The translations under genes and the position numbers were made by a program. Positions 1 to 10,004 of a DNA stretch of 64,000 nucleotides are shown here, piece after piece. The stretch spans positions 434,001 to 498,000 of the forward strand of contig NZ_CP024870.1 in the NCBI RefSeq assembly GCF_002795265.1, written 5' to 3'. The notes beneath the pieces are model-generated. The model was not told the DNA's origin, did no database searches, and was given only the letters and a program-made list of their open reading frames with translations. Source of the DNA: Spiroplasma clarkii (lineage in GTDB: Bacteria > Bacillota_I > Bacilli_A > Mycoplasmatales > Mycoplasmataceae). Within the stretch, counting starts at the first letter, position 1; each line of letters starts with the position of its first letter.

Positions 1-921
1 GAAGAATAGTTGAGAATTACTTAGCATTCCAGCTCTTGAAGCTGAACCATTTGCAGATCAAACATTAGTATCTTCGGGAACATCATGTTCTAAGGTTGAG
101 GCATCAGCAAGTCCACTAATAACTGCTTTTGCTTCTTCAACTGTATAATCTATTTTCTTTGCTCATTTTGTAGCATCTGCTTCTTGGGCATTTTCAATCT
201 GTTGAATAGCTAATTTATCTGCATCAAAAACTTGTTGAAATTTAGCATCATCTCCCACAACACTTTTTAGTGCATTAAATTTACTTGCAACAGTTGTTGA
301 AGTAACTCAAGTTACCCCAAAACTATCTGTATTTAACAATACATCTAAAATACCTTTTGTTGCACTATTGCTAGCATCAGTCATTAAGATATTTGCTTTG
401 TATTTTGCTTCTAAGAAGTCTAAATCCATATCTCCTGTGTCTTTTTGATAAACTGAATATTTATCAACTAACATTTGTTTTCATTTTGACAATCAATTTT
501 TACCATTTGCTCTTTGGTAGCTATCTTTTTCCCTTTGAATTTGTAGGTCAACAGCAGCACTAACTGATTTTCATTTATTAATTAGTGCATCTCCCAATCC
601 TGTATTAATGAAACTTGATGCATCATCTAAGATTGAGCCAGTTTCACCAAAATTTTGTTCAGAATTACTTAAAATAGATACGTTAATTAGGTTTAACAAC
701 TGAATTAAGAAACTCTCACGATTGGCTGGTCCACTTTGGTTAATTAATTCTCATAGAACGTCACTAGCATCAATTTGTGCTACTCCATCCATTGATTGCA
801 AGAATTGCACCAATATTGAGTTTCCATCAACCTTGTGGTCATAGTTTGTACAAGCTACTGCAACTGATGCAGAACTTGCTGTAATAGTTAGTCCGCTTAA
901 TAGCGTGATTAATTTTTTCAC
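1..921 (-). CDS. Lipoprotein, C-terminus cut by window edge
   Basis: Surface lipoprotein of unknown function. It reads from a GTG start (complement of 919-921) with an AAGGAG ribosome site about 10 bases upstream, and stays open to base 1, giving at least 307 residues. The leader is a Lys-Lys start, a hydrophobic stretch and a lipobox ending Val-Ala-Cys at residue 24, so the mature protein should be lipid-anchored on the outer face of the membrane. In-frame TGA codons are read as Trp. The middle part (a Gly-Lys-Asn-Trp motif followed by a Lys/Tyr-rich helix) weakly recalls the N-terminal region of PrsA/SurA-type foldases; this is a guess. A TATAAT-like box lies upstream on the minus strand near 950-960. 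The real C-terminus is outside the window. Confidence 0.85.
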
Positions 922-1042
922 TTATTTCACTCCTTGAAATTAAATATACAATATAATTATAAAGAAAAAAAACATTATTGCTCGGTTAATTTCAATATTT
1001 TTAAACAAGCTAAACTCTAAAATAGGGGATTTTGAAATAAAA

Positions 1043-1065
1043 ATTCTCAATCACTGATTGAGAAT
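1043..1065 (-). terminator. Terminator after mreB
   Basis: Perfect inverted repeat, ATTCTCAATCA and its complement around a single C, 15 bases past the mreB stop and followed on the minus strand by a T-rich stretch. Confidence 0.65.
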
Positions 1066-1080
1066 GTATTGTTAGATAAT

Positions 1081-2103
1081 TTAAATAATTTCTTGACGTT
1101 TTGGTTCATTCATTTTGTCATAAATATATGATTCAAATTTACGTGTCCCATTAATTACAGCTAAAAGTGGTTGTTCACAAACTTTTGTAGGTAGTTGTAG
1201 AGTATCTGCAAAGTATTTGTCAATTCCTCTAATTAAAGCTCCTCCACCACATAATGTGATACCATTTCTAAAGATATCTCCTGCTAATTCTGGAGGTGTT
1301 TCTTCAAGAACTTGAACAGTTAGATCAATAATTTTTGAAACAGGTATTTTTAAGACTTCACGAATTTCTTCAGGAGTTACTTGAATTTCTCTTGGTAATC
1401 CAGAAACTACATCACGTCCATAAACTTTCATGTTTCTTTCATCTGTATATTTGGCAATTGATCCAATGCTAATTTTTATGCTTTCTGAAGTTTTTTGTCC
1501 TATTTCTAAACCAAATTGACTTTTGATAAATTTTTGGATTTCATCATTAAAGGCATTTCCAGCAATTTTTATTGATTTTGATAAGACAATATCTCCTGAT
1601 GCTAAAACTGCCACATCAGTAGTTCCTCCACCACAATCAATTACAAGTCTCCCTGTGCTGGCAAAAATGTTAACTCCACCACCCAAGGCTGCCATTTTAA
1701 CTTCTTCTTCTATAAAAACTTCTTCTGCTCCAAAACTTTTCCCAATACTTACTAGGGCTTTTCGCTCTAATTCTGTAACTACTGAAGGACAGGCAAGTAG
1801 CATGATACATTTTTTTAATGCTGCTTGCATTCTTAGTCTATCAAAAATATATTTAAGTTGTTTTGTGGTTGCTCTGATGTCTGTAATTACCCCATCAACC
1901 ATGGGTCTAACAATTTTTACTGATTTATTACCTTTACCAATCATTTTGTAAGCTTCATTACCTACAGCAATGATTTTATTTTCTTTGATCTTGTATGCAA
2001 CAATTGAAGCTTCATTGTAAACAATTCCTTGACCACTCACATAGATTAAGGTAGAAGTTGTTCCTAAATCAATTGAGACAAATTTTTTTTCATTTTGTTT
2101 CAT
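1081..2103 (-). CDS. mreB: Cell-shape protein MreB
   Basis: Bacterial actin homologue of 340 aa, the usual family length. It polymerises under the membrane in an ATP-dependent way; in Spiroplasma several MreB paralogues work with the Fib ribbon in helicity and swimming. Actin-fold motifs visible: phosphate-1 loop near residues 10-18 (SIDLGTTSTLIYV), phosphate-2 loop (DCGGGTTDVAVL, about 158-169) and the adenosine-binding Gly-Gly-Gly-Ala (about 287-290). The ATG at 2101-2103 has an AGGAAAGG-like ribosome site, with TATAAT on the minus strand near 2128-2135. It stands alone with its own terminator, so the other mreB copies expected in a Spiroplasma must lie elsewhere. The gene is intact. Confidence 0.97.
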   Translation of the reverse strand: MKQNEKKFVSIDLGTTSTLIYVSGQGIVYNEASIVAYKIKENKIIAVGNEAYKMIGKGNKSVKIVRPMVDGVITDIRATTKQLKYIFDRLRMQAALKKCIMLLACPSVVTELERKALVSIGKSFGAEEVFIEEEVKMAALGGGVNIFASTGRLVIDCGGGTTDVAVLASGDIVLSKSIKIAGNAFNDEIQKFIKSQFGLEIGQKTSESIKISIGSIAKYTDERNMKVYGRDVVSGLPREIQVTPEEIREVLKIPVSKIIDLTVQVLEETPPELAGDIFRNGITLCGGGALIRGIDKYFADTLQLPTKVCEQPLLAVINGTRKFESYIYDKMNEPKRQEII

Positions 2104-2274
2104 TTTGTTACCGTATAACCTTTCCTAACAATGTAATTATAACATTTTGTTAGAAAAGAAGTAATATTTTTTCCAAATCTTAAAAATTTAGTTGGAAACT
2201 AAAAAAACTTTTATCCTTTTTTCCGCTATAATTAGTGTATGAAAATTTACAACAGATATTGTGAATTTTGTCTT

Positions 2275-2865
2275 TTATAATTTGTTTTTAAGTAAATCTA
2301 GGAGCAGCATTTTAATTTCTGCTAGGGGTAGTTCCCATCATTGTAGTGCCTCTAATTTAGCAATAGTGGCTTGGTCGAAACGAATTTTCACAACCCTAGC
2401 TGGGTTACCTACAACCACACTATAAGGGGGGACATCTTGACTAACTACAGCTTGGGCCCCAATAATAGCACCATTACCAATGGTGACTCCTGGCATGATT
2501 GTAGCTCCATAACCAATCCAAACATCATGTCCGATTGAAGTGTCTCCTCGCGAGCTAACTGGGGGAACTGTTTTGGGGTCTAGTTCAAACTCACAAAACA
2601 TTTCAAAGGGGTAAGTTGAAAGACTGTTTAGTCGATGGTTGGCACCATTCATTAAAATTTTGACTTCATCAGCAATGGCACAAAAATTACCAATAGTTAA
2701 TTTGTCATGTCAAAGCTCTGGGAAATGGTATAAAACATTGCGATTTTGAAACTCTTTTAAAGCTTGTTCACCTTGAAAAGAGTAAAAGTAGGTGTACTCA
2801 CCAACAAAGATATTTTTATTAGTAATGTAATCTTTTAAGAACTTAATTTTATTTGATTTAGGCAT
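2275..2865 (-). CDS. Vat/CatB-like hexapeptide O-acetyltransferase
   Basis: Acetyl-CoA-dependent O-acetyltransferase of the left-handed beta-helix family, 196 aa with TGA as Trp. It resembles the xenobiotic group (CatB chloramphenicol and Vat streptogramin A acetyltransferases): VGEYTYF near the N-terminus, [15 protein letters not shown], the active-site His in MNGANH (about residues 71-76), then hexapeptide repeats ([17 protein letters not shown]) and the closing VVGNPARVV. The ATG is at 2863-2865; the C-terminus contains a TGA-TGG Trp pair. Family members can inactivate antibiotics, but sequence alone does not show the substrate, and many bacterial homologues act on unknown sugars or metabolites. 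It is divergent from the suf operon and not obviously co-transcribed with mreB. Confidence 0.9.
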
Positions 2866-2999
2866 TTTTTAATCTCACCTTTCTTTCACTATTATAAGTC
2901 AGATTATTTATGTTATAAAAATTAATCTAAATTTTAACTAAATTTAGTCAAAAAAAATAATTATCTGTTAAATTGCAAAAAAATACCAAGAAAACAACT

Positions 3000-3020
3000 T
3001 ATAATTAAAGTGTTAAGGGG
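3000..3020 (+). promoter_or_regulatory. -10 box and ribosome site for the suf operon
   Basis: TATAAT at 3000-3005 and AAGGGG at 3015-3020 precede the sufC ATG at 3028. The expected transcript leader is very short. No clear -35 element at standard spacing and no iron-responsive operator were recognised. Confidence 0.5.
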
Positions 3021-3027
3021 TAGTATT

Positions 3028-3765
3028 ATGCACAAATTAGAAATTAGAGATTTACATGTCAAAATTGAGGACAAAGAAATATTAAAAGGAATTAATTTAA
3101 CAATTAATTCAGGAGAAACTCATGCTTTAATGGGTCCAAATGGTAATGGAAAGTCAACTTTATTAATGGCAATAATGGGACATCCAAAATATGAAGTTAC
3201 TCAAGGGGATATTTTAATAGATGGAACAAGTATTTTAGATTTAGCAGTTGATGAACGCAGTAAAGCTGGTTTATTTTTAGCAATGCAAAATCCTCAAACC
3301 ATTCCTGGGGTTTCAAACCTAGAGTTTTTAAAATACACAGTTAATGCACATAGTGAACAAAAACAAAAACTCAAAGATATTTTTGGCAGCATTAAACAAC
3401 AAGCTCAAGACCTAGATTTTGATTTAAATATGTTAAAACGTTTTGTAAATGATGGGTTTAGTGGTGGAGAAAAGAAAAAAAATGAGATTTTACAATTAAA
3501 ACTATTAAATCCATATTTTGCCCTAATTGATGAAATTGATTCAGGTCTTGATGTTGATGCTTTGGATGTTGTTTCAAACAACTTAAACATCAATCCAAAT
3601 CAACAAGGAAAAATCATAGTTTCACACTATGATCGCTTCTTTAAAAAAGTAATCCCAACTCATGCTCATGTCATTATTGATGGGAAAATTGTCACAAGTG
3701 GTGGAGCTGAAATTGTTGATAAAATTAATCGGGCTGGGTATAACTGAGTTAAGGAGCTAAGTTAA
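3028..3765 (+). CDS. sufC: Fe-S cluster assembly ATPase SufC
   Basis: ABC-type ATPase of the SUF machinery, about 245 aa. It binds SufB and SufD and drives the conformational change needed for cluster assembly on SufBCD. Walker A is GPNGNGKST, the ABC signature is FSGGEKKKNE, Walker B is ALIDEIDSGLD and the H-loop is VSHYDRF, all diagnostic of SufC. I chose the ATG at 3028 because AAGGGG lies eight bases upstream; a GTG at 3010 is less likely. Under code 4 the gene reads through TGA at 3745 to a TAA at 3763-3765, three bases before sufD, so the two are translationally coupled. It is the first gene of the operon sufC-sufD-sufS-sufU-sufB. Confidence 0.97.
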
Positions 3766-3768
3766 ATT

Positions 3769-4536
3769 ATGTTAAAGATCCAAGATGAAAAAATTCTTGA
3801 TTTTCAAACCTCTTTACCAGCAGAATATAGTTTTACAAAATCAACAAAAAAAATAATTTTCCTAGCAGAAAGTGATGGTAAAATCAATTTTCAAGTTAGT
3901 CCAGAAGTAGTTTTAGATTTAACAATTGTCTTTTTACCATTAACAAAACCAGTTGCAAAACATTTTGAAGTAGTTTTTGAAGTGCACCAATATGCAACCT
4001 TAAACTTAAAAATTGCTAATTTAACAAATGTTGATATTGATGATAAAATAACAATAAATTTAGTTGCCAATAACAGTCAAGTTGAATTTTATAGTGCCAG
4101 TATCCTTAATCAAAATCTTGTTAAAAATAGCTTAATAAATGTTTGTCATTTAGCAAGAAATACCAGTTCAAATATTAAAGCTTATGAAGTTTTAAAAGGT
4201 AAATCACAAGGTTTTATTCGCTGTGTTAGTGATATTAGAGAAAAAAGTAGTGGGAGTGAAGCTCACCAGGAATTACGTTTACTAGTTTTAGATAAGAATG
4301 CCAAAGCAGATTCAGACCCAGTTTTACTAATTGATGAAAATGATATTGTGGCAAGTCATGCTAATGCAATTGGAATGCTAGATCCTGACCAAGTCTTTTA
4401 CTTAAAATCAAGAGGTTTAAATGATGGACAAGCCCAAGAGTTAATTGTCAATGGCTATTTTGCACCAATTTTTGTGGACTTACCAAGTCCACAATTGGAA
4501 TCTGAGTTAAAACAAATCTTGAAGGGAATGATTTAA
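3769..4536 (+). CDS. sufD: Fe-S cluster assembly protein SufD
   Basis: SufB/SufD-family scaffold partner, 255 aa, shorter than typical SufD (about 400 aa) because the N-terminal region is reduced. The conserved beta-helix and C-terminal part are present: residues near DSDPVLLIDENDIVASHANAIG, and the closing YLKSRGLNDGQAQELIVNGYFAP shared with SufB of this operon. With SufB and SufC it forms the SufBC2D complex that builds and passes on iron-sulfur clusters. The ATG follows the sufC stop by three bases, and its TAA directly abuts the sufS ATG. Assignment rests on the C-terminal motif and operon position; the N-terminal half is poorly conserved. Confidence 0.92.
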   Translation: MLKIQDEKILDFQTSLPAEYSFTKSTKKIIFLAESDGKINFQVSPEVVLDLTIVFLPLTKPVAKHFEVVFEVHQYATLNLKIANLTNVDIDDKITINLVANNSQVEFYSASILNQNLVKNSLINVCHLARNTSSNIKAYEVLKGKSQGFIRCVSDIREKSSGSEAHQELRLLVLDKNAKADSDPVLLIDENDIVASHANAIGMLDPDQVFYLKSRGLNDGQAQELIVNGYFAPIFVDLPSPQLESELKQILKGMI

Positions 4537-5751
4537 ATGGATTATAAAAAACTTTTTCCTTATTTTACTGCCAATCCCAATGAAGTTTATTTTGATTCAG
4601 CAGCAACAGTTTTAAAACCAAAAAGTGTTTTAGATGCAGAATACAATTATAATGTTAAAATCGCTGCCAACACTCATAATAATTTATTTGATAATGCATA
4701 TTTGGCAAATGAAATGGTTAGTACAACTAGAAAACTCACAGCAAAGTTAATTGGAGCTACCCGAGCTGATGAAATTATTTTTACAAGTGGAACAACACAT
4801 TCATTAAATCAAATTGCTTTTGGTTTAAAAAAGATTTTTCAACCAGGAGATGAAATTGTTTTAACTAAGTTAGAACACTCTTCAAACCTTTTACCATGAA
4901 TGGTACTTGCAAAAGAACTAAATTTAAAACTTAATTATTTTGATTTAGAAGCAGATGGGTCAATTGACTTAAAAAATATTAAGAACTTTATTAATGCAAA
5001 AACCAAGCTTGTGGCTTTTGCAAATATTACCAATACAATGGGAGCATTGAATTTGGTAGAAAAAATAACTACAACAATTAAAACAATTAATCCACAAACT
5101 TTGGTGGTGGTGGATGCAGCCCAAGCTATTATTCATACCAAAACTGATGTTAGTGCTTGAAACATTGATTGTTTAGCTTTTTCTGCCCACAAAATGTTTG
5201 GACCATTCGGTTTAGGAGTTATGTGAGCAAAAAAAGCAGTTTTAGAAATCATGGAACCAATTTTTTATGGTGGGGGTAATAACTCGGCAATTGAATTTGA
5301 TAAATTCAATTTAGCAAAAATTCCTGAAAAATTTGAAGCAGGTACTTTAAATCTCAGTGCAATTTGTGGTTTTCAAGCAGCATTAGCATTTATTGATGAG
5401 ATTAACTTGCAAACTCTAATAGAACATGGTCATAGTTTAAAAGCATATTTACGTCAAGCTGTAAAAAAATTAGATCAAAGTAAGTTTGAATTTTATAATT
5501 TAAAAACTGATGAACCAATTTTTTTGTTTAATGTTAAGGGAGTTAATGCTCAAGACTTTGGAGCATTCTTAAATAAGAATTACCATATTTCAGTTAGAGT
5601 TGGTAAGCACTGTGCTCGACTTGGTAAATATGTTTTCAAAGCAGAGTCAACTATTAGAGTCAGCTTTGGAATTTTCAACACTACTGAAGATATTGACAAG
5701 TTAATTGAGGCTATGCAAAATAGTGATAATTGACTTGATGCAATTTTATAG
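4537..5751 (+). CDS. sufS: Cysteine desulfurase SufS
   Basis: Pyridoxal-phosphate enzyme of 404 aa that takes sulfur from L-cysteine as an enzyme persulfide and delivers it to SufU. It is group II (SufS/CsdA-like): N-terminal YFDSAATVLKP, FTSGTTHSLN, LEHSSNLLPW, the cofactor site VVVDAAQ, the Schiff-base Lys in FSAHKMFGP (around residue 219), GTLNLSAICG, and catalytic Cys in RVGKHCARLG near residue 362. Three internal TGA codons (4897, 5158, 5224) are Trp. The start abuts the sufD stop, implying coupled translation. The AGGAGG of sufU overlaps its TAG stop. Confidence 0.96.
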
Positions 5752-5762
5752 GAGGTAACTTT

Positions 5763-6203
5763 ATGATTGATAAAAACGACAAAATAGCTTTAAGACAAAT
5801 TTTAATGGAACATTATACAGATCCAGATCATAAAGCACCAGTAACTCCAATGCCAAACAGTTTTATTAAGTATCAAGACTCTCCAACTTGTAGTGATGAA
5901 ATAAACGTGCAAATAACTTATGAAAACCAAAAAGTTACCAAAGCAATTTTTGATGGAGTAACTTGCTCTATCAGTGGAGCTGCTATTGATATTTTATGTG
6001 ACCAAATTACCAATCAAAGTAAAGCTGAAGCTTTAAAAATTCTTAGCAACTATCACAATATGATAGTTGGAGAGGTTTATGACGAAACTACATTGGGTGA
6101 ATTAATTGCCTTTCACAATATTTATAGTCAACGTAACCGCATCAATTGTGCTTTATTAGGTGCAGATGGACTAAGATACATCTTAGAAGAGGAGGTAAAA
6201 TAA
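5763..6203 (+). CDS. sufU: Sulfur-transfer protein SufU
   Basis: IscU-like zinc protein of 146 aa that accepts persulfide sulfur from SufS and relays it to SufBCD. Conserved ligands are visible: Cys in SPTCSDE (about residue 41), Cys in GVTCSISG (about 66) and Cys in RINCALLG (about 128). The GVTCSISGAA context and the insert before the third Cys fit SufU rather than IscU. A strong AGGAGG sits seven bases before the ATG. The stop overlaps the sufB start (TAATG), so the two genes are translationally coupled. SufS plus SufU is the Gram-positive SUF arrangement. Confidence 0.95.
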   Translation: MIDKNDKIALRQILMEHYTDPDHKAPVTPMPNSFIKYQDSPTCSDEINVQITYENQKVTKAIFDGVTCSISGAAIDILCDQITNQSKAEALKILSNYHNMIVGEVYDETTLGELIAFHNIYSQRNRINCALLGADGLRYILEEEVK

Positions 6204-7615
6204 TGAAAAAGTTAAAACAAGAAGCAGAAATTAAAGAGATATCCAAATACAAGTATGGTTTTAATGAAGGTGAAGTTTCTAAACTTAAATTAGATAAAGG
6301 CTTAAATGAAGAAATTATTCGCAAAATGTCTGCTATTAAAGCGGAACCTGAGTGAATGCTGAACTTTCGTCTGGATAGTTTAAAAAAATTCTTTGCTATG
6401 CCTCAACCAAGTTTTGGACCTGATTTAAGTTTTATTGATTTTCAAGATTATTACTACTATACTGTGGGAACTGATGGTTTTGTTAGCAAATGAACTGATT
6501 TACCAGATAAAATTAAAAACACCTATGATCGTTTAGGGATTCCAGAATCAGAAAAAAACTTTTTTGCTGGGATTAATGCTCAGTGAGATGCCAGCCCAGT
6601 TTATGAACAATTACAATCTGAAATTGCAGATTTAGGGGTTATTTTTACTGATTGCGATACTGCTTTGAAAAAATACCCAGAGTTATTTCGTCAATATTTT
6701 GCCAAACTTGTCTCAAATCATGACAACAAGTATGCTGCTTTAAATAGTGCAGTGTGATCGGGAGGAACATTTATTTACATTCCCAAGGGAGTTAAGTTAG
6801 AAAAACCTTTACAAGCTTATTTTAGAATTAATTTTCAACAAGCAGGACAATTTGAAAGAACTTTAATTATTGTAGAAGATGATGCTGAACTGCACTATGT
6901 TGAGGGGTGCACTGCACCAATTTATTCAAAAGATAATTTGCATGCAGCGATTGTTGAAATTTTTGTTGGGAAAAGATCTAGTGTTCGTTATACTACTGTT
7001 CAAAATTGAAGTGACAATGTCTTAAATTTAGTAACCAAAAGAAGTATTGTGGAAGAAGATGGTCGCATGGAATGAGTTGATGGTAATATTGGTTCAAGAA
7101 TCAACATGAAGTACCCAGCTTGTATTTTAAAAGGAGACCGTTCCCAAGGAGACACCATTTCTATTGCAGTTGCTAAAAAAGGAGTATATCAAGATGCTGG
7201 TAGTCGAATGATCCATTTAGGTAAAGAAACAAAATCAAAAATAGTTTCTAAGTCAATAACTTTTCAAGGGGGAACAGCCAATTATCGAGGTTTAGCCTAC
7301 ATTGGTCCAAATGCAATTAACTCAAAAGCAAGAGTTGAGTGTGATACCTTAATTTTAGATAATCAATCTCATTCTGATACTATTCCTCAAAATAAAGTCC
7401 ATAACAACCAATCACAAATTGAACATGAAGCCACTGTTTCAAAGGTTAGTGAAGAACAATTATTTTACTTAATGAGCCGAGGCATTAGTGAACAAGAGGC
7501 TTTAGAACTAATTGTTATGGGTTTTTTAGAACCATTTACCAAAGAATTACCTTTAGAATATGCAGTAGAATTAAACCAATTAATAAAAATGGATATGGAA
7601 GGTTCAGTAGGTTAA
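6203..7615 (+). CDS. sufB: Fe-S cluster assembly scaffold SufB
   Basis: Core scaffold on which nascent clusters are assembled, 470 aa, normal family length. Features: N-terminal [10 protein letters not shown] and [41 protein letters not shown], the PACILKG and GDRSQGD region, [12 protein letters not shown], the [16 protein letters not shown] beta-helix, and the C-terminal [20 protein letters not shown]. Several TGA codons are Trp. The ATG at 6203-6205 overlaps the sufU stop and has GAGGAGG just upstream. Last gene of the operon, followed by a strong terminator. Confidence 0.97.
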
Positions 7616-7626
7616 AAGTTAAGATT

Positions 7627-7658
7627 AAAAATATTTTACAGTTGTAAAATATTTTTTT
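7627..7658 (+). terminator. Terminator of the suf operon
   Basis: Fourteen-base perfect stem (7627-7640 with 7643-7656), two-base loop and T-rich end, 11 bases after the sufB stop. Confidence 0.8.
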
Positions 7659-7737
7659 ATTAAAAACAAAATGCACACATTAATAGTATTTTTTCCACTG
7701 AAAAACATATATTTAAAAAATACGAGAAAATGAAAAA

Positions 7738-7773
7738 CAAAAGCGTTATCATTTAGTTGAGGTTTAGCCTCAA
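7738..7773 (+). promoter_or_regulatory. cre-like site and small hairpin before the PTS gene
   Basis: Bases 7738-7751 (CAAAAGCGTTATCA) match 12 of 14 positions of the Firmicutes catabolite-responsive element TGWAANCGNTNWCA. Just downstream, 7757-7773 is a perfect six-base inverted repeat (TTGAGG/CCTCAA) with a five-base loop, then the ribosome site AGAGGGGG. The cre match is by eye, and whether this organism has a CcpA-like regulator is unknown; a fructose-operon regulator could bind either element. Confidence 0.3.
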
Positions 7774-7788
7774 AGAGGGGGAATTGCA

Positions 7789-9891
7789 ATGGAAAAAAAT
7801 ATTGCTGAATTTATGTTTCTTGAAGATGATAGCAAAAATTTGAATGATTTATTTAAAAATTATGCAAAAATTGCTGCTGAACAAGGAATTGTAAATGACC
7901 AAAAAAGCTTAATAAAAGCTTTTAAATGCAGAGAAGCAGAATCTTCAACTGGATTTGAAGATGGTTTTGCTATACCTCATGCCCGAGCTGCTTGTGTTTT
8001 GAAACCTGCAATTTTTTTCATCAAAAACCAACATGGTTTGGAATGAGAAAGTATTGATGGTCAAAGTATTAAGTACATTATTATGTTATTGGTTCCTGAA
8101 GTATCAGGAGATTACCTAGACATCTTGAGTAACATTGCTACTAACTTGATGGATCAAAAAATTAGAGAAAAATTAAAAACTAGTAGTGATCATCAAGAAA
8201 TCTTTGCAAGTTTAAACTTACACAAGAGTCCAAAACCTGCTAAAACATTTGCCAAAGCACCATTAATTGTTGGAATAACAGCTTGTGCCACTGGAGTGGC
8301 TCACACTTATATGGCAAGAGATGCCATTCTGGCAGCTGCAGCAGAAATTGGAGCTAATGTTTTTGTAGAAACTCAGGGTCAAAAAGGTCAAGAATACACC
8401 TTAACCCCAGAACAAATCGCAGCAGCAGATGTGGTTATTTTAGCTACAGATATTGCAGTTGACACTGAAAGATTTAGTGGTAAAAGAGTTTTTAATATTG
8501 GTACAAAAAAAATTATGTCAGATCCAGTTAACTTTTTAAAAACTGCCTTATCTGGGGCTGGCAAACAAGGAGAAGGCAGCACTGAAACTGATATTTTTGA
8601 TGTTAAAGATAAAAAAGCCTGGATTCGCCACATAATGAGTGGTGTATCTTTCATGATTCCTTTCATTGTCTTTGCAGGAATCATTTTTGCCCTAGTAACT
8701 GGAATTGGGAAAATGATTTATGGAACTTGATTAGACTTATCTGGAAGTTTTGACAATAGCAGTTTAACATATACTCAAGTAAATGTTATTTTAGGTGTGG
8801 GCCAAGCACCAACCACCAAAGTAATTGAGGGTGTGGGAATTGCTATTTTATTTTATTTGAATCAATTTGCAGCAATTGGTTTTACAGTTATGATACCTTT
8901 TATGGGGGCATATATCGCTAACTCAATTGCTGGAAGATCTGCAATTACTCCAGCCTTTATTCTAACTTGGGCTGGAACTAATCCAAATTTATGATTTAAA
9001 TTTGGAGTTTTTGCAGAAAAAGAAGCACTTTTCCCTGGTAATGGGGGAGGTATTTTTGCAGCCTTATTATTTGGATTTGTTATTGGTTATACCATCAAAT
9101 GAATAAATACTAAATGAAAAATTAACAAATATATTAAACCAATCATGCCGATTATCATTATTCCAGTCTTTGTTTCATTATTTTATGGATTAATTGTTAT
9201 TTTCTTATTAGGAAACATTTTTGGTCTAATTATGGGTTATGTCAACTTAGGACTGCAAAAACTTGAAGAAAATGCAGTTGGAATGGCTGGATTAGGACTG
9301 CTACTAGGATTACTTGCTGGAATTGACATGGGTGGTCCAATTAATAAAATTGCTTCATTTGGAGCCACTGCTTTAATTTTTGTTGATGGAGGAAAAGCTA
9401 TGGGAGCTGCTGCAGCTTCATTTGCCATTGCTCCACTTGGATGTGGTATTAGTACAATGATTTTTAGAGAAAAATTCAAAAAAGATCATGAACTTGGTGT
9501 CAATGCAACCATCTTAGGATTTATGGGAATTTCAGAAGGAGCAATACCTTTTGCAGCTAAATATACTTGAGCTGCAATTGTACCAAATATTATTGGTTCA
9601 GGATTAGCAGGAATGTTTGCAGGAATCTTTCAAGTTTCAGGATGAGTTGGAGCTTGAGGAGGACCAATCATTGCAATCTTTGGAGGAGTAACTACATGAG
9701 ATATGAGTTATCTTGGAATCTTGTGATACTTCTTAGCAATAATTATTGGAACTGCAGTGCACATTGTGTTATTTAGAATTTTTGTAGAAATTCAAACTAA
9801 AGGTAAACTAACTGGTACTGACTTTAAAAACATGTTTACTAGAACTAAAAAAGTTCAACCAACTAAAGTAAATGATAAAGTTAAAAAATAG
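7789..9891 (+). CDS. fruA: PTS fructose-type transporter EIIABC
   Basis: Fused sugar phosphotransferase permease, 700 aa. Order: EIIA (about 1-145) with phospho-accepting His64 in AIPHAR; EIIB (about 155-255) with Cys166 in ITACATGVAHTYMA; EIIC (about 275-680), a multi-helix membrane domain starting IRHIMSGVSFMIPF and including GIDMGGPINKIA and FMGISEGAIPF. It imports a fructose-type sugar while phosphorylating it with phosphate from HPr. Eleven or so TGA codons are Trp. The ATG has AGAGGGGG upstream. No fruK or regulator gene is adjacent. Substrate is inferred from fructose-family EIIB and EIIC motifs; a mannose or related sugar is possible. Confidence 0.92.
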
Positions 9892-9913
9892 TTTGCTATT
9901 TTAAATTTAAAAA

Positions 9914-9957
9914 ATTTCACCAAGTTTTGCTTTTCAAAACTAAATGGTGATATTTTT
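9914..9957 (+). terminator. Terminator after fruA
   Basis: Imperfect stem: CACCA and AGTTTTG pair with CAAAACT and TGGTG, with a small bulge, followed by a T run. Confidence 0.6.
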
Positions 9958-9969
9958 TATACTTATAAA

Positions 9970-9998
9970 TGTTAATTGACAAATATTTGTTGTATAAT
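9970..9998 (+). promoter_or_regulatory. Promoter of the structured leader RNA
   Basis: TATAAT at 9993-9998 with TGTTAA 17 bases upstream at 9970-9975; an overlapping consensus TTGACA at 9976-9981 is too close to pair with that -10 box. Transcription should start near 10005. Confidence 0.5.
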
Positions 9999-10004
9999 TT
10001 TTTA

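Noticed and set aside
1523-1951. 142-codon plus-strand frame inside mreB
   Set aside because: Antisense shadow of a strongly conserved gene; no ribosome site and no recognisable protein.
9567-9776. 69-codon frame at the end of the PTS gene
   Set aside because: Out of frame with EIIC, which continues through TGA codons to 9891.
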